This document shows, in pieces, positions 31,860 to 37,405 of a DNA stretch of 37,405 nt (position 1 is its first letter; each line of letters begins with the position of its first letter). A model generated the notes under the pieces. The model was not told the DNA's origin. It did not search any database and worked only from the letters and a program-made list of their open reading frames with translations. The translations under genes were made by a program, and so were the position numbers. This DNA comes from Novosphingobium sp. (GTDB lineage Bacteria; Pseudomonadota; Alphaproteobacteria; Sphingomonadales; Sphingomonadaceae), in NCBI RefSeq assembly GCF_027486195.1, contig NZ_JAIXPP010000056.1, positions 1 through 37,405 of the forward strand, given 5' to 3'.

Positions 31860-33167
31860 CTACCGCCAGCTATCGAGCCACGTATAATCCCGATACGAGA
31901 GCTTCCCCGGCAGCGCCGCAGCGGACAGGATCGGGTAAAATCCCACAAACAGCATCGCCGAAAGCACCACCGTCAGCGCCCCCGGCAAGCGCCGACCCTG
32001 CTCCCACCACCCGGCCAGCGCCAGCGCCAGCGCCGCCATCAGGAACACGCTGGCCAGCGTGTAGTGGTAATAGAACTGCACCGGCTTCCCGTTGATCGCC
32101 CAGAAGATCAGGCTCGCGATATACAGCACCACCACCGCGCCGCGCAGCCGGTCCCCCTTGCGCACCCCGGCCCACAGGCACAGCAGCAGCGCCGGCAGCC
32201 CGGCGAGCATCGTGAAGGGATTACCCAGCATCAGCACCCCGCGCTGCGCCCCGTCCCACGGGGCGTAGAAGAACCAGATCGGGCGGATGTTGAACACCCA
32301 TTGCCACCATCGGCTCTGATAGAGATGCGGCTTCACCACGCTGTCCTGCAGCTTGAGCATGTAGCTCTGCCACGGGATCAGCCCTTGCACGGTCAGCGGC
32401 TGCACCTTGTAGAAGAATGCTGGCGCGAACGTCGCGAAATAGGCCAGCAGCGGCACCACGCCGAGCCAGAGCACCGCCTCCAGCAGTGAAACGCCCGGCA
32501 CCGGCCCCATATCCCTTGCGATCAGGAACGCGCGCCGCCGCCCCGCCAGCGCCCACCAGCGGTCCCACGCGAACAACAGCCCCGGCAGCGCCAGAATCGG
32601 CGCCCCGTTCCACTTGCCGCCGAGCGACAGCCCCAGAAATACCCCGCACAGCGCCAGATGCAGCCTGCTCCCCTTGCGCCACGCCACCGCCGCCTGCCAG
32701 AACCCCAGCGCCAGCATACTCGCCATCGCCATATCGAGCATCGCGATCCGGCTCAGCACGAACCACAGGAAATTGGTCGCAAACAGCAGGCCGAACAGCA
32801 GCGTCGCGCTTCGCGAAAGGCTTGCCCACCACATCGCGCGCATCGCCGCGAAAAGCCCCAGCGTGCCCAGCAGCGCGTTGGGCAGCCGCCAGCCGAACGG
32901 GTTGTCGCCGGCCGTCAGCATGCCCAGCGCGATGAATTCCTTGCCCAGCAGCGGATGCTCGGGATTGAGTCGGCTGGTGAGGTCGATCAACCGCCGCGCG
33001 GCAGGCAGGTAATGCACCTCATCGAACATGATCTTAGAAGGCGTGCCCAGCCGGTGCAGCACCAGCACGAGGAAGGCCAGCGTGATCGCAACGCACCACA
33101 CCAGCGGATCGCCTGTCGTGCGGCGCGGGCCGGTAAATGGCGCGGTTATGCGGGAAAGCAAGGACAT
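31860..33167 (-). CDS. PMT-family phospholipid-carrier-dependent mannosyltransferase
   Basis: The 435-residue integral membrane protein is a GT39/PMT-like glycosyltransferase that takes sugar from a polyprenyl phosphate. The catalytic acidic pair follows the first helix (FDEVHYLPAARRL, D49-E50). The HPPLGK-type motif is HPLLGKEFIALGM (71-83). A C-terminal four-helix PMT domain includes PWQSYMLKLQDSV and RPIWFFY. Bacterial PMTs O-mannosylate exported proteins; related enzymes glycosylate lipids. I used the ATG at 33167 (MSLLSRITAP); ATGs at 33182 and further upstream are possible, and none has a good Shine-Dalgarno. It is divergent from metZ and convergent with the orphan ORF. Confidence 0.87.
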   Translation of the reverse strand: MSLLSRITAPFTGPRRTTGDPLVWCVAITLAFLVLVLHRLGTPSKIMFDEVHYLPAARRLIDLTSRLNPEHPLLGKEFIALGMLTAGDNPFGWRLPNALLGTLGLFAAMRAMWWASLSRSATLLFGLLFATNFLWFVLSRIAMLDMAMASMLALGFWQAAVAWRKGSRLHLALCGVFLGLSLGGKWNGAPILALPGLLFAWDRWWALAGRRRAFLIARDMGPVPGVSLLEAVLWLGVVPLLAYFATFAPAFFYKVQPLTVQGLIPWQSYMLKLQDSVVKPHLYQSRWWQWVFNIRPIWFFYAPWDGAQRGVLMLGNPFTMLAGLPALLLCLWAGVRKGDRLRGAVVVLYIASLIFWAINGKPVQFYYHYTLASVFLMAALALALAGWWEQGRRLPGALTVVLSAMLFVGFYPILSAAALPGKLSYRDYTWLDSWR

Positions 33168-33252
33168 GGGCCGGGCGCGCATACTCCGTTCCGCCCCCCA
33201 AGGGCAATGGTCCGGCTTGCACCGCCGCCCCCGCAAATCTAAGGCACAGCGC

Positions 33253-34461
33253 ATGAAACGCACCACCGGTCAGGACCGCTCGATCACCGCCAACTGGCGC
33301 ACCGCAACGCAGGCCGTGCGCGGAGGCACCTGGCGTTCGGAAATGGGCGAGACGTCCGAAGCCCTCTTCCTCACCTCTGGCTATTCCTATGATAATGCCG
33401 CCACGGTCGCCGCGCGCTTTGCCGGTGAAGACGACGGGATGACCTATTCGCGCCTGCAGAACCCGACTGTGCAGATGCTGGAAGAGCGCATCGCCCTCCT
33501 CGAAGGCGCCGAAGCCTGCCGCGCCCAGGCTAGCGGCATGGCCGCGATGACCACCGCGCTGCTCTGCCAGCTCTCCGCCGGAGACCACATCGTCGCCGCC
33601 AAGGCCGCGTTCGGCTCGTGCCGCTGGCTGGTCGACAACCTGCTCCCGCGCTTCGGCATCGAGGGCACCACGATCGACGCGGGCGACAACGCCGCGTGGG
33701 AAGCCGCGATCCGGCCCAATACAAAGGTGTTCTTCTTCGAAAGCCCGGCGAACCCGACGATGGACCTCGTCGATCTGGAGTTCGTCTGCACGCTGGCCCG
33801 CAAGCACGGCATTACCACCGTCGTCGACAACGCCTTTGCCACCAGCGCGCTCCAGCGCCCGCTCGATTTCGGCGCGGACGTCGTCGCCTATTCGGCCACC
33901 AAGATGATGGACGGCCAGGGCCGCGTCCTCGCCGGTGCGGTCGCGGGCTCGAAGGAGTTCATCGATGGCAAGCTCCTTCCCTTCCAGCGCAACACCGGGC
34001 CCAACATCGCCCCGTTCAATGCCTGGGTCGTGCTGAAGGGCCTCGAAACGCTGGACCTGCGCATCCGCCGCCAGAGCGAAAACGCACTGAAGGTCGCGCA
34101 ATTCATCGAAGGCCGCCTGCCCACGGTGCGCTACCCGTTCCTGCCCAGCCACCCGCAGTTTGCCCTCGCGCAAAAGCAGATGCAGGCGGGCGGCTCGATC
34201 ATGAGCCTCGAAGTGCCCGGCGGCCGCCCGCAGGCGCATGCCCTGCTCGATGCGCTGAAGCTCATCGATATCTCCAACAACATCGGCGATTCGCGCTCGC
34301 TGATGTGCCACCCGGCCTCGACCACCCACCACGGCGTCGGCCCCGAAACCCGCGCCGATATGGGCGTGACCGAGGGGATGCTGCGGCTCAACGTCGGGCT
34401 TGAAGACCCCGATGACGTGATCGAGGATCTGGATCAGGCGCTGAAGACAGCGGGGCTTTAA
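33253..34461 (+). CDS. metZ: O-succinylhomoserine sulfhydrylase MetZ
   Basis: MetZ makes homocysteine from O-succinylhomoserine and sulfide in methionine synthesis. The 402-residue PLP enzyme of the Cys/Met metabolism family has SRLQNPTVQMLEERIALLEGAEA and FFESPANPTMDLVDL. VVDNAFATSALQRPLDFGADVVAYSATK contains the cofactor-binding Lys217, and NIGDSRSLMCHPASTTH follows. Length is normal. The frame runs upstream to 33028 over the divergent PMT gene, but the ATG at 33253 fits the family. A MetZ assignment rather than cystathionine synthase rests on overall similarity and is fairly secure for alphaproteobacteria. A complete SAM-II riboswitch was not found in the 85-bp leader. Confidence 0.92.
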   Translation: MKRTTGQDRSITANWRTATQAVRGGTWRSEMGETSEALFLTSGYSYDNAATVAARFAGEDDGMTYSRLQNPTVQMLEERIALLEGAEACRAQASGMAAMTTALLCQLSAGDHIVAAKAAFGSCRWLVDNLLPRFGIEGTTIDAGDNAAWEAAIRPNTKVFFFESPANPTMDLVDLEFVCTLARKHGITTVVDNAFATSALQRPLDFGADVVAYSATKMMDGQGRVLAGAVAGSKEFIDGKLLPFQRNTGPNIAPFNAWVVLKGLETLDLRIRRQSENALKVAQFIEGRLPTVRYPFLPSHPQFALAQKQMQAGGSIMSLEVPGGRPQAHALLDALKLIDISNNIGDSRSLMCHPASTTHHGVGPETRADMGVTEGMLRLNVGLEDPDDVIEDLDQALKTAGL

Positions 34462-34637
34462 GGAAGAGCGTTTCTCGCGGAGACGCAGAGGAAAAGAAGA
34501 CCGTAGAGATGCCGCTTGGAACCCCGGCGTCAGCCGGAGAATAGAAGGCGGCGTCGATCATGAGAGCGGCTTCGCTGCGCTGCACGACCTCTTCGCGACC
34601 TTCTTTTCCTTTGCGTCTCTGCGAGAAATCTCTTCCT
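34461..34637. repeat. MITE-like element with long imperfect terminal inverted repeats
   Basis: Arms of about 41 nt at 34461-34501 and 34597-34637 are complementary with a few mismatches and one 1-nt indel. Both contain the TTTCTCGC(G/A)GAGACGCA motif. The left arm begins in the metZ stop codon. The 95-bp interior has no ORF. It separates convergent metZ and ubiK and could act as a two-way terminator. The motif resembles dispersed repeats I associate with sphingomonads. Confidence 0.8.
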
Positions 34638-34647
34638 CGCGAAGCCC

Positions 34648-34896
34648 TCAGCCAGCCAACTTGGCCTCAAGCGCCTCGATCCGGGCCTTGAGCGCCTCGG
34701 CTTCCTCGCGCGCGGCGGTGGCCATGTCCTTCACCACCTCGAATTCCTCGCGGCTGACAAAGTCCATGCCGCCAAATGTCTCGCGCAGCTTCTCGCGCGC
34801 GGTCTCGCCCGCTTCGCGACCCATGCCGGCGAGAGTGCCGGCGGCGCTGTTGAGCAGCTTGACGAAATCGGCGATCATCGGGTTCTCGGACTGCAT
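34648..34896 (-). CDS. ubiK: UbiK/BMFP-family accessory factor
   Basis: The 82-residue protein matches the BMFP (YqiC/UbiK) family. It has a short N-terminal helix (NPMIADFVKLLNSAAGTLAGM), the FVSREEFEVVKDMATAAREEAEALKARIEALEAKL coiled coil, and the usual end at the membrane-binding trimer. UbiK assists ubiquinone biosynthesis as a partner of UbiJ; some members are called membrane fusogenic proteins. I chose the ATG at 34896 because it matches the family start and has GAAGG about eight bases upstream; the frame continues to 34944. tspO lies upstream on the same strand with a palindrome in between. Confidence 0.88.
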   Translation of the reverse strand: MQSENPMIADFVKLLNSAAGTLAGMGREAGETAREKLRETFGGMDFVSREEFEVVKDMATAAREEAEALKARIEALEAKLAG

Positions 34897-34939
34897 GACG
34901 TGGGCCTTCTGCACGAATTCACTGCACCGCAGATGGCGC

Positions 34940-34966
34940 TTCACGCCGCGCGGCGCAAGGCGTGAA
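34940..34966 (-). terminator. Hairpin between tspO and ubiK
   Basis: TTCACGCC (34940-34947) pairs with GGCGTGAA (34959-34966), and the loop contains a further GC palindrome. It lies after the minus-strand tspO stop and before ubiK. No T tract follows, so termination is uncertain. Confidence 0.4.
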
Positions 34967-34992
34967 CCCGGGCAATTTGCACGCCGGCTTTA

Positions 34993-35547
34993 TCAGATCT
35001 GCACGCGTACCGCCGCGCCCGATCCTGCCGCGCCATCGGCCAGCGGATTGAGCGCGAGGAACTGGTAGTTCAGCACCGAGGCAAAGCAGATCCACGCGAG
35101 ATAGGGCAGGAGCAGTGCCCCGGCCGTGGGCCGCACGCGCCAGAACAGCAGGATCATCGCCAAGGTGAGCACGATCATCACCCCGATGATCGCCAGCGCC
35201 CCGGTCATCCGGTGCATCGCAAAGAAAACCGGGCTCCACGCAAGATTGAGCGCGAGTTGCACCGCGAAGACCGTGACCGCGATGCCCCGCCCCGGCGCAC
35301 CGCGCGCGGAGGCGACCATCGCGAGCGAGACTCCGATCATGACATAAAGCAACGACCAGACGATGCCGAAGGTTGCCGGCGGCGGATAGAGCGCGGGCTT
35401 TACCAGCGCTGCGAACCAGGGATTCTGCGGCCCCGCATCGGCCACAATGCTGGACAGGAACCCGAGACCGAGCACGGCTGGCACCGTGAACAGCGACCAG
35501 CGCAGCAGGCTGGCACGCAGCTGGGCAGGTGAAGCGAGATAACGCAT
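34993..35547 (-). CDS. tspO: TspO/MBR-family membrane protein
   Basis: TspO proteins bind porphyrins and cholesterol-like ligands in the outer or inner membrane; in photosynthetic alphaproteobacteria TspO tunes tetrapyrrole-dependent gene expression. The 184-residue protein has five helices. Conserved parts are NPWFAALVKPALYPPPATFGIVWSLLYVMIGVSLAMV and LNLAWSPVFFAMHRM, with LPYLAWICFASVLNYQFLALNP near the end. The length is slightly above the usual 155-165 residues because of a longer N-terminus before the first helix. The start at 35547 follows the frame; no strong Shine-Dalgarno was assigned. Confidence 0.9.
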   Translation of the reverse strand: MRYLASPAQLRASLLRWSLFTVPAVLGLGFLSSIVADAGPQNPWFAALVKPALYPPPATFGIVWSLLYVMIGVSLAMVASARGAPGRGIAVTVFAVQLALNLAWSPVFFAMHRMTGALAIIGVMIVLTLAMILLFWRVRPTAGALLLPYLAWICFASVLNYQFLALNPLADGAAGSGAAVRVQI

Positions 35548-35631
35548 GTGCTCGAAGTGTCCCCAGAGAGGCCCGGTAAATAGCGATTCGTTGCCAAGCC
35601 TGACGGGCCGATATTGGCCGGGTGGTGACGA

Positions 35632-36426
35632 CTAGGCAATCTCCGCAGGGTCCACCTGCTCCAATGCGGGACAATCTCCGATAGCGCCGCCGCCCGCGGC
35701 ACCCGGGTGAAGTGCCGAAATGAGAAATTCCACGTTGCCTTCGGGGCCGGTGATCGGGCTCGTCGTGATGCCCTGAACCTCCCAGCCCTCGCCTTCCAGC
35801 CAGTCGTGCACTTCGCGGCAGACGCGCGCGTGCAGGGCCGGCTCGCGCACCACGCCGCCCTTGCCCACCTCGCCGCGCCCCACTTCGAACTGCGGCTTGA
35901 TCAGCGCCACAACCCGCGTCGGCCGTGCCGCCAGCGCCAGCGGCACTTCCAGCACTTTGCGGAGGCTGATGAAGCTCGCGTCGCACACCACCCAGCTTGC
36001 CGGCCGGTCGATCTGAGCCGGGGTCAGGATGCGCGCGCTGGTCTGCTCGAGCACGGTCACGCGCGGGTCCTGCCGTAGCTTCCACGCCAGCTGGTTCGTG
36101 CCCGAATCGACTGCGAAGACATGCGCCGCGCCGCCCGTCAGCAGCACGTCGGTAAATCCGCCGGTTGAACTGCCGATGTCCATCGCGGTCACTCCGGCCG
36201 GATCGAGCCCGAAATGCGCCAACGCGTGCGCCAGCTTGATCCCCCCGCGCGAAACCCAGGGATGATCGCGCCCGCGCACCTCGATCGGCGCATCGGCAGC
36301 CAGCGCATGGCCCGCCTTCACCAGCTTGGTCTCGCCCGAATAGACGTGCCCCGCCAGAATCAGCGCCTGCGCGCGGGCGCGGCTCTCGGCCAGGCCGCGC
36401 TCCACCAGCAACTGGTCGATGCGCAC
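35632..36426 (-). CDS. tlyA: TlyA-family rRNA 2'-O-methyltransferase
   Basis: The 264-residue protein has an S4 RNA-binding domain at residues 1-60 (VRIDQLLVERGLAESRARAQALILAGHVY) and an FtsJ-like methyltransferase domain. The latter has the SAM motif DIGSSTGGFTDVLL, then WVVCDASFISLRKVL and VALIKPQFEVGRGEVGKGGVV. TlyA methylates the ribose of 16S and 23S rRNA; older annotation calls it hemolysin. The start is a GTG at 36426 with AAGG about five bases upstream, which matches the family N-terminus. Earlier starts in the open frame would run into the divergent lipoprotein gene. The C-terminal 25 residues after HPGAAGG are not conserved. Confidence 0.93.
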   Translation of the reverse strand: MRIDQLLVERGLAESRARAQALILAGHVYSGETKLVKAGHALAADAPIEVRGRDHPWVSRGGIKLAHALAHFGLDPAGVTAMDIGSSTGGFTDVLLTGGAAHVFAVDSGTNQLAWKLRQDPRVTVLEQTSARILTPAQIDRPASWVVCDASFISLRKVLEVPLALAARPTRVVALIKPQFEVGRGEVGKGGVVREPALHARVCREVHDWLEGEGWEVQGITTSPITGPEGNVEFLISALHPGAAGGGAIGDCPALEQVDPAEIA

Positions 36427-36508
36427 CTTTGCCTTGCCGGATGGCGATTTGCCCGGTGTTGATGCAGAGCTTCTTGAGGTCACCGCCGCTCTCTTCCATA
36501 CCCGGGGC

Positions 36509-37099
36509 ATGAAGATCAACCTCGCGGCCCTGCAGATCGCTTCTGTCCTTGCCCTCGGAGGCTGCACGGTCCTGCCGCCGCAGCCCGCCCCCGCACCGCG
36601 CGGAGGCACCGCTACGCCCGCGCCAAAGCCGCAGCTGCCCGCACCGCCGCCGCGTCCCTCGCCGCCGCAGCCCCAGGCTCCGCGCACGGATGCCGCCAAC
36701 TGGCGCGATCTGCCGCAAACGCCCGGCAGCTGGACCTACAGCGCCGATAACACCGGCAGCGCGGTCCGCTTCGGGCAACCCGGCGCAGCGCCGCTGCTGG
36801 TGATCCGCTGCGACCGCACCCGCCCGGCCATCATCGCGCAGCGCGCTGGCTTCGGCGCCGGCGCCGTGCCTGCCACGATCACCACCAGCAGCACCTTGCG
36901 CCGCCTGACCGCCACACCCACCGCCAGCGCAGCCCAGAACGCGGCTGTTCCCTTCGAAATCACCTTTGCGGTGCGCGATCCGCTGCTCGATGCAATCGCC
37001 TTCAGCCGGGGCCGTTTCATGCTCGAAATGGGCGGCGCGCAGACGCTCGTGCTCCCCGTCTGGTCCGAGGTTGGCCGCGTGATCGAGGATTGCCGCTGA
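36509..37099 (+). CDS. Lipoprotein with Pro-rich linker, function unknown
   Basis: The 196-residue precursor has a short signal and a lipobox LALGGC (Cys19). A Pro/Ala-rich linker follows (residues 22-60), then a globular domain with WRDLPQTPGSWTY, LLVIRCDRTRP and a C-terminal VWSEVGRVIEDCR. It looks like a conserved sphingomonad lipoprotein, but I cannot name a function. Two cysteines (IRCD and EDCR) may form a disulfide. The start at 36509 is chosen because the signal begins there; the frame is open upstream to 36419. It is divergent from tlyA. Confidence 0.82.
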   Translation: MKINLAALQIASVLALGGCTVLPPQPAPAPRGGTATPAPKPQLPAPPPRPSPPQPQAPRTDAANWRDLPQTPGSWTYSADNTGSAVRFGQPGAAPLLVIRCDRTRPAIIAQRAGFGAGAVPATITTSSTLRRLTATPTASAAQNAAVPFEITFAVRDPLLDAIAFSRGRFMLEMGGAQTLVLPVWSEVGRVIEDCR

Positions 37100-37317
37100 A
37101 GGGAAAGCGCCTTGGCGGACTTATCCACCAAACCAGCGCGAAGGACCAATTCTGACCGCAAAAAAATTCAATGCAAGTCTTGTTCTTGGCCCCGTGATGA
37201 ATCACATTCTCCACAAGGCCGGTACAGGGCTGCAATCCTCCGGTCGAGCCGCACACCGATGTCAACCAGATCGGAGAGGCGGCATTTTGGCTCAACAGCG
37301 CGAAAGGAGGTGATCCG
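37100..37317 (+). promoter_or_regulatory. Leader region before a tiny ORF, with extended Shine-Dalgarno
   Basis: This stretch has no convincing long gene. It holds a 12-bp palindrome GTGATGAATCAC (37194-37205) that contains a GAATC methylation site. At 37303-37316 lies AAAGGAGGTGATCC, fully complementary to the 14 nt at the 3' end of bacterial 16S rRNA. That site is seven bases (counted from GGAGG) before an ATG. It is probably the 5' leader of a gene beyond the window. Confidence 0.5.
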
Positions 37318-37374
37318 ATGTCTCATGGTTCAGCAGAGGGGTCGGCATTGCGCATCGCGGAGCATTATCGCTAG
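37318..37374 (+). CDS. Possible 18-residue leader peptide
   Basis: The ORF reads MSHGSAEGSALRIAEHYR and stops at TAG (37372-37374). It follows the strongest possible Shine-Dalgarno at standard spacing. That combination argues that it is translated. I have a vague recollection that this segment is conserved in sphingomonads, which is not verified. It may regulate a downstream gene outside the window by attenuation or ribosome stalling, or mark the start of a short conserved protein. Confidence 0.4.
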   Translation: MSHGSAEGSALRIAEHYR

Positions 37375-37405
37375 TTTGTTCAAGCGATAAAGGCACCGTG
37401 GGCGG

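Noticed and set aside
33168..33252. SAM-II riboswitch in the metZ leader
   Set aside because: A CCGGCTTGCA fragment and a later TAAGG resemble parts of the SAM-II core, but the P1 helix that should flank TTGCA cannot be formed, so the element is not supported.
37303..37316. AAAGGAGGTGATCC as the 3' end of a 16S rRNA gene on the minus strand
   Set aside because: The bases that follow (GATGTCTCATGG) are not the complement of the conserved 16S 3' region, so it is only an extended Shine-Dalgarno.

Overview
The window looks like chromosomal DNA of a Sphingomonadales alphaproteobacterium, probably Novosphingobium or a close relative. I base this on the high GC content, on strong C/G third-position codon bias, and on recognising several proteins typical of the order. 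The Atm1-type exporter at 4101-5939 resembles, from memory, the crystallised NaAtm1 of Novosphingobium aromaticivorans. The gene set is mostly chromosomal housekeeping. There is no phage, integrase, transposase, CRISPR array, rRNA or tRNA that I can support.

Layout: 1-2940 is the end of a surface-polysaccharide locus (family 2 glycosyltransferase and a flippase). 2997-6653 holds a secreted two-domain aspartic protease, an Atm1 ABC exporter and a Pro/Ala-rich exported protein. 6681-8350 has a small DUF1737 protein and a POT-family transporter. 8347-11039 (minus strand) is hslVU with bamE upstream of it. 11230-13731 carries a cytochrome bc1 chaperone, a YceD/DUF177 protein and a MATE exporter. 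13903-20084 (minus strand) has a HerA-like ATPase, a TauE plus TIGR02186 pair, and an NfrB-like glycosyltransferase followed by a probable outer-membrane partner. 20185-24905 carries nhaA, dps, a Nudix hydrolase, dinB (minus) and a Bcr/CflA exporter. 24885-28261 (minus) has a GGDEF-EAL protein, a LysR regulator and apaG. 28361-34461 has recO, leuB, a DPM1-like glycosyltransferase with a GtrA domain, an atypical orphan ORF, a PMT-family mannosyltransferase (minus) and metZ. 34648-37099 has ubiK, tspO and tlyA (all minus) and a lipoprotein. The window ends in a leader region with a tiny ORF behind a full-length anti-anti-Shine-Dalgarno sequence.

Many intergenic gaps carry palindromic REP-like or MITE-like repeats. 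These lie before atm1, between hslV and hslU, between bamE and hslV, between the MATE gene and the HerA gene, and between metZ and ubiK. Regulatory signals read directly from sequence include a sigma-32-type promoter placed so that the hslV mRNA should be almost leaderless, a set of mutually exclusive hairpins over the ribosome binding site of the POT transporter, and three ACCTAA/TTAGGT hexamers spaced 23 bp apart between nfrB and nhaA.

The most interesting functional groupings are a reduced NfrA/NfrB-like pair (polysaccharide synthesis/export, N4-type phage receptor family), a possible polyprenol-phosphate-mannose synthase plus PMT pair that could support protein O-mannosylation, and the leader peptide at the right edge. 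I see no clear multi-gene defence or other wholly new system. All homology statements come from recognition of motifs; no database search was run.
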